The notes beneath the pieces are model-generated. The model was given only the letters and a program-made list of their open reading frames with translations, searched no databases and had not been told where the DNA came from. A stretch of 10,642 nt of DNA from contig JAQTVL010000095.1 of assembly GCA_028706835.1 (NCBI GenBank), forward strand, positions 1-10,642, written 5' to 3'. The stretch comes from Phycisphaerae bacterium (GTDB lineage Bacteria; Planctomycetota; Phycisphaerae; JAJVII01). Positions 1 through 6,097 of the stretch are shown here, piece by piece; within the stretch, counting starts at the first letter, position 1, and each line of letters begins with the position of its first letter. The position numbers and the translations under genes were made by a program.

Positions 1-467
1 AGCACCCGCGGGACGACCAGGAACCGGATGGGGTCGAGGGCGTGGGCCCGCAGCGCCTCGATCTCCTCCGCAACCACCATGGTGCCGAGCTCGGCCGCGA
101 TCGACGCCCCGGCGAATCCGCTCAGCACGATCGCGGTGATCAGCGGCCCCAGTTCGCGGAACACCGCGATACCGACAATGTCGGCCACTCGCTCGACCTG
201 GCCGTATTCGCCCAGCGTCGGCGCCATCTGCAACGCGAGGATGATCCCGATGAACACCTGCACCAGGGCGACGATGCCCAGGCTCTTGACGCCCACCCGG
301 ACCATCTGGGCGGTGGCGCCGGACCACATCTTTCGGCTGAACAGGCCCCGCAGCGTCCGGGCCAGGGCGTCAACTGCGAGGAAACCCATGCCGCCGATGT
401 ACGCGAACAGGCCGAACGCAGCGGCGCCGACGCGCACCAGCGGGTTGCCTCGGGCTCCTTCGGTCAC
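1..467 (-). CDS. mlaE: MlaE-type ABC transporter permease (3' end cut by window edge)
   Basis: Membrane permease of an Mla/Ttg2-type ABC transporter, a family that moves phospholipids or similar hydrophobic substrates between the membranes of diderm bacteria. The first 155 codons are present; the frame runs off base 1. I see two hydrophobic stretches, around residues 59-81 and 97-124. The family signature lies near residues 104-155: RELGP (104-108), then AAELGTM (124-130), EEIEALRA (134-141) and DPIRFLVVPR (145-154). The start is a GTG whose first bases overlap the TGA stop of the STAS gene (GTGA, 464-467), so translation is probably coupled. No ATG lies in a sensible position. Residues before about 55 are less hydrophobic and may form the family's amphipathic N-terminal helix. 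The usual partners, an MlaF ATPase and an MlaD MCE-domain protein, would be expected beyond the left edge; that is an inference. Family assignment is strong; the substrate is unknown. Confidence 0.93.
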   Translation of the reverse strand, partial: MTEGARGNPLVRVGAAAFGLFAYIGGMGFLAVDALARTLRGLFSRKMWSGATAQMVRVGVKSLGIVALVQVFIGIILALQMAPTLGEYGQVERVADIVGIAVFRELGPLITAIVLSGFAGASIAAELGTMVVAEEIEALRAHALDPIRFLVVPRV

Positions 468-826
468 TGTGCGACGGCCTCCGCGTGTGTGGCCACGATC
501 TGGAAGATCGAGTCGAGGCGGGCGATTTGAAAGATCGACAGGACGCGGTCGTTCGGCGCAACGAGCACCAGCCGGCCGTTGTAACGCTTCACCTGCTGGA
601 GCGCCTGCACCAGCGTGGCGACGCCGGAACTGTCCATGTAGTCGACGGCGGACAGGTCGACGATCATGCGGGCGGGCTTGTCGCCGCTGAGGCGGATCAG
701 CTCGTTGCGGACCATCGGCGAATGGTGCAGGTCGACGTCGCCGCCGAGCGAGATCGTCACGAACTCGCCGGCGGTCGTCCGGCAGGTCTTCACGCCACGA
801 ATCACGGAAGCAGCTTGGCCGCCCAT
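464..826 (-). CDS. STAS-domain protein (anti-sigma antagonist-like / MlaB-like)
   Basis: A single STAS domain of 120 residues, the usual size for SpoIIAA/RsbV-type antagonists and for MlaB-type ABC transporter subunits. The diagnostic segment is residues 54-73: MIVDLSAVDYMDSSGVATLV, with D65-S66-S67-G68 as the phosphoacceptor loop. The N-terminal strand GEFVTISLGGDVDL (20-33) fits the STAS beta-sheet. I start at the ATG at 826, because AGGAG at 838-834 lies 7 bases before it; an ATG two codons upstream at 832 would sit only one base from that site. An RsbW-like ATPase gene ends 24 bases upstream, and the stop overlaps the start of the MlaE-like permease by 4 bases. The likely job is either as the MlaB-like subunit of that transporter or as a substrate of the neighbouring kinase, or both. 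Unlike a stand-alone anti-sigma antagonist, no sigma factor gene is seen here. Confidence 0.9.
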   Translation of the reverse strand: MGGQAASVIRGVKTCRTTAGEFVTISLGGDVDLHHSPMVRNELIRLSGDKPARMIVDLSAVDYMDSSGVATLVQALQQVKRYNGRLVLVAPNDRVLSIFQIARLDSIFQIVATHAEAVAQ

Positions 827-833
827 ACACATA

Positions 834-838
834 CTCCT
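834..838 (-). promoter_or_regulatory. Ribosome binding site deciding the STAS gene start
   Basis: AGGAG on the minus strand, 7 bases before the ATG at 826 and 1 base before the ATG at 832. The spacing favours the inner ATG and so shortens the STAS protein by two residues. Confidence 0.7.
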
Positions 839-850
839 GGCTGATGCCGT

Positions 851-1372
851 CTATTGCCTGGTCGACTCGACAGGCCCCCCGACCGGCGGATGGGCCGGCG
901 GGCTGGCTGAGGGCTCCTCGCGACGCTTGGTCATCCGCAGCTCCATGCCCGCGACGCCGCGTTTGCGATACTCCACGCGGTCCATCACCGAGCGCATGAT
1001 GTGTACGCCCAGTCCGCCCGGCCGGATATCCTCCAGCGATCGCGATGCGATCTGCGACGCGCTCACCTGCCGGCCGTAATCGCGCACGCAAATGAACAGC
1101 TCGTTCGGCTCGCCGTTCGGGTGTGCCCCGTAGCCCGACGCGGGGCGCATCTGAAAATCGATGTGGATCGGCTGGTTCGGATGGCCGCTGTAACCGTGCT
1201 TGATGACGTTGGCCAGCGCCTCGTCCAGGGCCAGCCCGATCGACTGGGCCATTTTCGCGTCAAACCCGGCGAGCAGGCAGAACCGCTCCGCCGCCGCCCG
1301 GACCACGCACAGGTAGGCGGGGTCTGACAGGATGCGAAGGGCAACGGGGGCCGCCGAGGCTCGGGTGCTCAT
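851..1372 (-). CDS. RsbW/SpoIIAB-type HATPase (serine kinase, anti-sigma-like)
   Basis: A 173-residue GHKL ATPase of the HATPase_c_2 type, the family that phosphorylates STAS proteins on Ser/Thr in partner-switching pathways. The N box is LALDEALANVIKHGY (47-61), with the Mg-binding pattern E51...N55. The G1 box is VRDYG (96-100), with D98 and G100. The G2 box is PGGLGVHIMRSVMDRVEY (118-135). A short insertion (about 77-90) lies between the N and G1 boxes, and a Pro/Ser-rich tail of about 25 residues follows the fold (about 149-173). I start at the ATG at 1372, which overlaps the TGA of the upstream lipoprotein gene as ATGA. A longer reading of 16 more codons would intrude into that gene. It lies 24 bases before the STAS gene, the classic kinase-antagonist pair, but next to a transporter permease and not a sigma factor. 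Kinase activity is inferred from motifs. Confidence 0.9.
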   Translation of the reverse strand: MSTRASAAPVALRILSDPAYLCVVRAAAERFCLLAGFDAKMAQSIGLALDEALANVIKHGYSGHPNQPIHIDFQMRPASGYGAHPNGEPNELFICVRDYGRQVSASQIASRSLEDIRPGGLGVHIMRSVMDRVEYRKRGVAGMELRMTKRREEPSASPPAHPPVGGPVESTRQ

Positions 1373-1731
1373 GGCGTCCCCCCGCCGGTCGACGAGAGCG
1401 TACGGGCGTAGGTTCGCCATCGCCGCACCGCCTCCGCCCGCGCTGCGGGCGTGTCGCTCTCGCGATAACCGAAATCCTTACCCGTATTCAGCCGAAGCGC
1501 CCAGCCGGCCCAGAATCGCACGCCGCCGTCGTTGTCCTCCAGCCGGTCGACCAGCAGTGGCACCGCGGACCTCTCGTTGCCTTCGCCGGCCAGCTTGCAG
1601 CCCTTCGCCCGCTCTTTCGGGTCCGGCGACTGGATCAGTTGCTGGTAGGACATAGCCGGCCTGCACCCGGCCAGGATGACCGGTACGAGCCAGACCGTCG
1701 CGAGTCCGCAGAACCACCGAGTGCCGGGCAT
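1369..1731 (-). CDS. Small HEAT-like repeat lipoprotein
   Basis: A 120-residue predicted lipoprotein, first in the operon with the kinase, STAS and permease genes. The start at 1731 has GAGGG (1742-1738) 6 bases upstream. A longer in-frame reading from 1815 exists, but it would lack this site and would pass through the likely promoter. The N-terminus has a hydrophobic stretch (residues 9-22) ending in the lipobox LAGC, with C23 as the lipidated Cys. The mature part carries a HEAT/PBS-lyase-like pattern of two short helical pairs (about 36-85): a DPKERAKGCKLAG helix, then RSAVPLLVDRLEDNDGGVRFWAGWAL. This is the common form 'units change, load balance over D-x-x-V-R-x-x-A-A-x-A-L'. Such repeats bind other proteins. 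The TGA stop overlaps the kinase start (ATGA). The partner is unknown; a role as an envelope accessory of the transporter is only a guess from position. Confidence 0.75.
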   Translation of the reverse strand: MPGTRWFCGLATVWLVPVILAGCRPAMSYQQLIQSPDPKERAKGCKLAGEGNERSAVPLLVDRLEDNDGGVRFWAGWALRLNTGKDFGYRESDTPAARAEAVRRWRTYARTLSSTGGGTP

Positions 1732-1773
1732 TATCGTCCCTCGCAGCAACGACGCCAGAGAACACAGGACCCT

Positions 1774-1787
1774 GCCATTATAATGGC
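1774..1787. promoter_or_regulatory. Palindromic, possibly bidirectional -10 promoter region
   Basis: Bases 1774-1787 form a perfect palindrome, GCCATTATAATGGC. It contains TATAAT on the minus strand (1782-1777) and on the plus strand (1779-1784). On the minus strand, a TTGCAG lies 16 bases upstream of the hexamer (3 of 6 matches to the -35 consensus), which suits transcription of the lipoprotein-kinase-STAS-permease operon starting near 1770. On the plus strand I see no good -35, but the direction leads to the URO-D gene. An alternative weak plus-strand promoter is TGGCGA (1815-1820), 17 bases, TACGAT (1838-1843). The palindrome could instead be an operator. Confidence 0.45.
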
Positions 1788-1881
1788 GCCCTGATCGCCT
1801 GCAAACACCTGCCATGGCGATTGAGGGTGCGATTTGCTACGATGCACAAATGATCGATTCCCCAAACGGAGACATCGCCCG

Positions 1882-2985
1882 ATGACCCCCGCTCAACGAC
1901 TGCGTGCAACCTACGAGTTCAAGCCCGTCGATCACCTGGTTCGGCAGGAGTTCTACATCTGGACCGAAGCGCTCGACCTGTGGCGAGCCCAGGGCAGCCT
2001 GGCATCCGATGCGAACCAGGACGAGCTGTTCGGCTTCGACCCGTCCGGGGCAGCCGGCTACTGGGGCCTCGGGTGGTGCGATCCGGCGTTCTGCCCGGCC
2101 ATCGAGCCCCGGGTGCTTGAAACCAGCGGCGACTACGAGATCGCGCTGGACAAGGCCGGCCGGACGGTGAAGTACTTCAAGGGCCGCCGTCACGGGTTCA
2201 TGCCCACGTATCTCCGCCACGCCGTCACGTGCGACCGCGACTGGGAAGAGAACGTCGCCCCGCTGCTGCGCCCGGACACGCCGGCCCGGTGGGCGAAATT
2301 CGACAAAGAGATCGCCGGCCTCAAGGCCGCCGCCGCGGAAGGCAAGATGATCACACAGCACTGCATCGGCGGCTACATGTACCTTCGCGCCCTGGTTGGC
2401 CCGGAGGAAATCTGCTACCTGTTCCTCGACAACCCGGCCCTGGTTCACCGCATGATGCAGTCCTGGCTGGAGATGGCCGATGCTGTCTCCGCCCGCGTCC
2501 AGGAGCACATCGAGTTCGACGAGTTCTTCATCGGCGAGGACATCTGCTACAACCACGGCCTGCTGATCAGCCCGGACATGGTGCGGCGGTTCCTCTGGCC
2601 CTACTACCAGCAGATCCTGGCGAACGTGCGGTCGCGCCAGAAGCGGCGGGTCTACTTCCACTGCGACACCGACGGCAACTGTGACGAGGCCGTGGACCTG
2701 TACCGCGAGATCGGCCTGGACAAGCTCTCGCCCATCGAGATCGCCGCCGGCAACGACGTCGTCGCTATCGCACGGAAGTACCCGGATCTGATTATCAGCG
2801 GCGGCATCGACAAGCGCGTGCTGGCGGATGGACGCGAGGCGATCGACGAGTATCTCGGCCGGATCATGCCGCCGATGGTCGCCCGTGGCGGCTACGTTCC
2901 GACCTGCGACCACGGTGTGCCGGACAACGTGTCGTTCGACAGCTACATGCACTACCGCCGCCGGATGATGGAGATGGATCACTGA
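1882..2985 (+). CDS. Uroporphyrinogen decarboxylase (URO-D) family protein, not HemE
   Basis: A 367-residue protein of the URO-D/methyltransferase superfamily, a TIM-barrel fold that includes HemE and corrinoid-dependent MtaA-type methyltransferases. HemE's N-terminal substrate motif (PxWxMRQAGR) is absent, so heme synthesis is unlikely. Features I see are TPAQRLRATYEFKPVDHLVRQEF at the N-terminus, typical of the planctomycete/Lentisphaerae group; a core strand with H260-C261 followed by DTDGNC (262-267); DLIISGGIDKRVLA near 290-306; and the C-terminal CDHGVPDNVSFDSYMHY (from C342). His260 and Cys261/Cys342 are possible metal ligands, by analogy with the zinc site of MtaA-type enzymes. I start at the ATG at 1882 because GGAGA (1868-1872) lies before it; a reading from 1834 would add 16 basic residues unlike the family. 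The sulfatase start follows 22 bases after the stop, so the two genes form an operon. The substrate cannot be told from sequence; methyl-group transfer is an inference. Confidence 0.82.
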   Translation: MTPAQRLRATYEFKPVDHLVRQEFYIWTEALDLWRAQGSLASDANQDELFGFDPSGAAGYWGLGWCDPAFCPAIEPRVLETSGDYEIALDKAGRTVKYFKGRRHGFMPTYLRHAVTCDRDWEENVAPLLRPDTPARWAKFDKEIAGLKAAAAEGKMITQHCIGGYMYLRALVGPEEICYLFLDNPALVHRMMQSWLEMADAVSARVQEHIEFDEFFIGEDICYNHGLLISPDMVRRFLWPYYQQILANVRSRQKRRVYFHCDTDGNCDEAVDLYREIGLDKLSPIEIAAGNDVVAIARKYPDLIISGGIDKRVLADGREAIDEYLGRIMPPMVARGGYVPTCDHGVPDNVSFDSYMHYRRRMMEMDH

Positions 2986-3007
2986 GTGTTCGAAAGACGG
3001 AGCACGC

Positions 3008-4450
3008 ATGGCACGCCCGAACATTCTGCTCATCACGACCGACCAGCAGCGGTTCGACGGGCTGGCGCTTAACGGCAATGCCATCCTGCGGACGCCGAAC
3101 CTCGACCACCTGGCCGCTCGCGGCGTGAACTTCTCTCGCGCCTACACGACCTGCCCGAGTTGCATCGCTGCCCGGCGGACGATCCTCACCGGGCAACTGC
3201 CTGCGACGCACGGCATGGTCGGCTACGAAGACGGCGTCGAGTTCAATCCGCCGTTCACGCTGCCCGGGCTGCTCGGGCGTGCCGGCTACCAGACGCAACT
3301 GATCGGCAAGTTTCACATGTACCCGCAGCGGAAGCGGTTCGGCTTCGACAACCTCGTGCTCAGCGAACAGCTCGAGTACCGCCCCGACTCGAGATTCTTC
3401 GGGCAGAACGACTACGCGGACTGGCTCCGCCGCCAGGGCCATTCGTTCAATCCGCAGTCCACCGGCCTCGGTGCGAATAGCTGGATCGCCCGGCCGTGGC
3501 CGCACGACGAGGAACTGCACCACACGAGTTGGATGGCGGAGGAGGCGATCGATTTCCTGACCCGGCGGCGCGATCCGAGTTGCCCGTTCTTCCTGCACCT
3601 GTCGTTCTGGGCGCCGCACCCGCCGCTGGTTCCGCCGCAAGCCTACTGGAACCGCTACGTGAACCACCCGGGGCTGGCGCCGCGAATCGCCGAGTGGGCG
3701 CCGAAGTATGAGAGCGATTGCCCGGGCCTGGCGCCCGACAGCTTTGTCGGCCCGTTCCGCGCCGCCGACATCCGCGACACGATCGCCGGCTACTATGGCA
3801 TGATCAATCACATCGACGACCGGATCGCCTATGTGTTTTCCAGGCTGTTCGAGAAGGGCGCGGCCCGGGAAAGAGACCCGCTGTGGATCATCTTCACCAG
3901 CGACCACGGCGAGATGCTCGGCGACCATCACCTGTATCGCAAGGCGTTGCCGTACGAGGCGTCAGCCCACGTGCCGTTCTTCATCGCGGCGAAGAACATC
4001 GACATTGCGCCGCAGCCGAGCGACGCCTTCGCCTCGCTGGAGGACATCCTGCCGACCGTCTGCGATATCGCCGGCGTGGACACGCCCGCCGGCGTGGACG
4101 GCCGGTCGCTCATGCCGATCGTCCGCGGCGAGGCGTCGGCTGTCCGCGAGCAACTTCACGGCGAGCACAGCGGCGGCTACGCCAATCATTTCCTCCTGGC
4201 TGGGCGACACAAGTACTGCTGGTTCGCCGGGAGCAACGAGGAGCAACTCTTCGATTTGCGATCCGACCCATGGGAACTGACCGACCTCTCCGGCCGGTCC
4301 ACCGACGTGCTGGCCGACATGCGTCGCCGGCTGGCGGAGCGACTGAGGGGCCGCACGGACTACCGCTATGACATCGCCGAATTGCGCCCCCTGAACAATC
4401 AGCCGCCGGCCGCCCTGTTCGACCGCAAGGCGAAGGGCTACGCCGGCTGA
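3008..4450 (+). CDS. Type I (formylglycine) sulfatase, apparently cytoplasmic
   Basis: A 480-residue sulfatase of the alkaline phosphatase superfamily, hydrolysing sulfate esters. The N-terminal strand is PNILLITTDQQR, with D12 as a metal ligand. The formylglycine motif is C52-I-A-A-R56 (a C-x-A-x-R form) followed by RTILTG. The second metal site is FTSDHGEMLGDHHLYRK, with D299, H300 and likely catalytic K312. The C-terminal part (about 400-450) has the usual LFDLRSDPWELTDL sub-domain. There is no signal peptide: the catalytic strand begins four residues after Met1. This is unlike many planctomycete sulfatases, which are exported, so I infer a cytoplasmic enzyme. GGAG (2999-3002) lies 5 bases before the ATG. 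It is the second gene of a two-gene operon with the URO-D protein 22 bases upstream. It needs a maturase (FGE or anSME), which is not in the window. The substrate (glycan, aryl or choline-type ester) is not decidable here. Confidence 0.92.
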   Translation: MARPNILLITTDQQRFDGLALNGNAILRTPNLDHLAARGVNFSRAYTTCPSCIAARRTILTGQLPATHGMVGYEDGVEFNPPFTLPGLLGRAGYQTQLIGKFHMYPQRKRFGFDNLVLSEQLEYRPDSRFFGQNDYADWLRRQGHSFNPQSTGLGANSWIARPWPHDEELHHTSWMAEEAIDFLTRRRDPSCPFFLHLSFWAPHPPLVPPQAYWNRYVNHPGLAPRIAEWAPKYESDCPGLAPDSFVGPFRAADIRDTIAGYYGMINHIDDRIAYVFSRLFEKGAARERDPLWIIFTSDHGEMLGDHHLYRKALPYEASAHVPFFIAAKNIDIAPQPSDAFASLEDILPTVCDIAGVDTPAGVDGRSLMPIVRGEASAVREQLHGEHSGGYANHFLLAGRHKYCWFAGSNEEQLFDLRSDPWELTDLSGRSTDVLADMRRRLAERLRGRTDYRYDIAELRPLNNQPPAALFDRKAKGYAG

Positions 4451-4587
4451 GCGAGCGCAAAGAGACGGTGGATGTGGGAGAGATGAAGTTCTGACCCTCG
4501 TCCGAAGCGGGGAACTGCTGCAAGGGTCGCTAGTCCAATGGCACAATGGGAAAGATGCCAGCATGCCGCTGGCGAAAGGAGCCTGCG
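4451..4587. other. Intergenic spacer between sulfatase and serpin
   Basis: A 137-base spacer. It holds a 6-base inverted repeat (GACCCT at 4493-4498, AGGGTC at 4523-4528, 24-base loop) without a T-run and a second short one (TGGCA at 4539-4543, TGCCA at 4556-4560). Neither is convincing as a terminator or operator, and I see no consensus promoter. Confidence 0.35.
4577..4581 (+). promoter_or_regulatory. Ribosome binding site deciding the serpin start
   Basis: AGGAG lies 6 bases before the ATG at 4588. The in-frame ATGs at 4546 and 4555 have no such site and would place charged and Cys/Trp residues before the signal peptide. Confidence 0.75.
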
Positions 4588-5886
4588 ATGAAAGGTACAA
4601 TGCGAGCAGTCGTCGGTTGCCTGGTCATGTTGTCGGCTGCGCTGGCGGGCCGGCCTGCGGATGCCAAGACGCCGCCCCTTGCCCCGAAGGACGCCGCAAT
4701 GGCTAGCCCCCTGGCTGAAGGCAGCAGCGCGTTTGCGACCGACCTGTACACTCGACTGGCTGGCAAGCCCGGCAACCTGTTCTTCTCGCCGATATCGATC
4801 GACACCGCCCTGGCCATGACGTATGCCGGCGCTGCGGGGCAGACGGCTGACCAGATGGCCAAGACGCTGCACTTTACATTGCCGGCGGACAAGCTGCACC
4901 CGGCCTTTGCCAAGCTGATTGGGGAACTGAACAACCCGGCGAAGGTTCAGGAGTACGACGGCAACAAGCTCGTCGAGAAGCCCGCCTACCAACTCAGCGT
5001 CGCCAATGCCCTGTGGGGGCAGAAAGGCTACGACTTCAAGCCGACGTTCCTCGGGCTGCTCAAGGATGCCTACCGGGCCGGATTGAACGAACTGGACTTC
5101 AAGCAGACCGACGCCGCTCGCAAGACGATCAACGATTGGGTGGCCAAGGAGACCAAGGACAAGATTCAGAACCTGATCCCCGAAGGCCTGCCCGCGCCGG
5201 ACACCCGGCTGGTGCTGACCAACGCGATCTACTTCAAGAGCAACTGGAACAGCAAGTTCGAGAAGGAGGGCACCAAGGACGATGCCTTCAGATTGTCAGC
5301 CGACAAGACGGCGCAGGTGCCCATGATGCGCCAGCAAGCCCACTTCGGTTACGCCGAGGCCGGCGATGTCCAGGTCCTTTCGATGCCCTACAAGGCGAAC
5401 GAGTTGGACATGGTGGTGTTGCTGCCGAAGAAAGCGGACGGCCTGGGCGACGTGGAGAAATCGCTGTCCGGCGGCAAATTGGGGGACTGGCTCAAGGCGA
5501 TCAAGCCGGAGCAGGTGGATGTAACGTTGCCGAAGTTCAAGTTCACCAGCGAGTTCCGCCTGCCGGAGGCGCTCAAGGCGCTCGGCATGATCGACGCTTT
5601 CGATGAACACAAGGCCAGTTTCCCGGGTATCACAACGAAGGAATCGCTGTTCATTTCCGACGTTCTGCACAAGGCGTTCGTGGCCGTGGACGAGGAAGGC
5701 ACCGAGGCGGCGGCTGCCACCGCGGTGCTGATGAAACCGACCGCGATGCCGATGGAGCCGCCGAAAGCGAAGACCTTCAAGGCCGATCACCCGTTCGTCT
5801 TCCTGATCCGCCACCATGCAAGCAACACGATCCTGTTCATGGGGCGGGTGGCTGACCCGAAGGCGTGCTCCCCCCCGGCAGGCTGA
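4588..5886 (+). CDS. Secreted serpin (serine protease inhibitor), inhibitory type
   Basis: A 432-residue serpin, a suicide inhibitor that traps proteases by inserting its reactive-centre loop into its own beta-sheet. An N-terminal signal peptide (MKGTMRAVVGCLVMLSAALAG...ADA, cut near residue 26) sends it to the periplasm or outside. The shutter motif is FFSPISI (65-71; S67, S70). Other family landmarks are TNAIYFKSNW near 210-220 and the C-terminal HPFVFLIRHHASNTILFMGRVADP. The hinge is intact: E-E-G371-T372-E373-AAAA (374-377), so P14 is Thr and P12-P9 are four Ala, as in inhibitory serpins. Counting as in alpha-1-antitrypsin, the scissile bond falls at T385-A386 in a K-P-T-A-M sequence, which would suit an elastase- or subtilisin-like protease rather than trypsin. 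Loop length is assumed equal, so P1 could shift by one or two. It is separated by about 140 bases from the sulfatase operon and probably has its own control. A clear terminator or promoter was not found. Confidence 0.95.
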   Translation: MKGTMRAVVGCLVMLSAALAGRPADAKTPPLAPKDAAMASPLAEGSSAFATDLYTRLAGKPGNLFFSPISIDTALAMTYAGAAGQTADQMAKTLHFTLPADKLHPAFAKLIGELNNPAKVQEYDGNKLVEKPAYQLSVANALWGQKGYDFKPTFLGLLKDAYRAGLNELDFKQTDAARKTINDWVAKETKDKIQNLIPEGLPAPDTRLVLTNAIYFKSNWNSKFEKEGTKDDAFRLSADKTAQVPMMRQQAHFGYAEAGDVQVLSMPYKANELDMVVLLPKKADGLGDVEKSLSGGKLGDWLKAIKPEQVDVTLPKFKFTSEFRLPEALKALGMIDAFDEHKASFPGITTKESLFISDVLHKAFVAVDEEGTEAAAATAVLMKPTAMPMEPPKAKTFKADHPFVFLIRHHASNTILFMGRVADPKACSPPAG

Positions 5887-6097
5887 TTCCCGCACCGCTT
5901 CGGCCGACGGCAATAAGGGCCGGCGATCCGCGTTAGTACCCTGCGTAATGCTTTTCAATCACGGGGTCGAACTACTGAGCCTGCGGTGAGCGGGTAACGG
6001 TCGTTGGCTGGATCACGCTGTCCCCATGTTTCAGCGATTGGCCGAGGCGGGGCTTTAGTGTCATCCGATGGTCTGGCTGCTATTGAGGAGAATCGGC
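5887..6097. other. Intergenic spacer between serpin and LTxxQ gene
   Basis: A 211-base spacer with no coding signal. CGGCC (5901-5905) and GGCCG (5918-5922) could form a 5-base stem with a 12-base loop, but no T-run follows. It must hold the promoter of the downstream gene if the two are transcribed separately; no consensus promoter is visible. Confidence 0.35.
6086..6090 (+). promoter_or_regulatory. Ribosome binding site deciding the start of the LTxxQ-repeat gene
   Basis: AGGAG lies 7 bases before the ATG at 6098. An upstream ATG at 6068 (in frame) and downstream ones at 6158 and 6188 lack an equally good site. Confidence 0.7.

Noticed and set aside
28..690. Plus-strand open frames over the left edge
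   Set aside because: They are antisense to the MlaE-like and STAS genes and give Arg/Ser/Pro-rich, motif-free proteins.
1834..1881. Longer N-terminus for the URO-D protein
   Set aside because: The extra 16 residues are basic and unlike the family start, and GGAGA before 1882 supports the inner ATG.
1837..3084. A 415-codon open frame on the minus strand
   Set aside because: It is antisense to the URO-D gene, which has family motifs and a ribosome binding site. The antisense protein is Val/Asp/His-rich with no recognisable motif, as expected from high GC.
2864..3931. A 355-codon open frame on the minus strand
   Set aside because: Antisense to the sulfatase, whose catalytic motifs are on the plus strand.
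4539..4560. TGGCAC followed by a short inverted repeat, resembling a sigma-54 promoter start
   Set aside because: The matching TTGC element at the required spacing is missing; only five paired bases form the repeat.
5901..5922. Possible terminator hairpin after the serpin
   Set aside because: Only a 5-base stem with a 12-base loop and no following T-run; such repeats are common by chance at this GC content.
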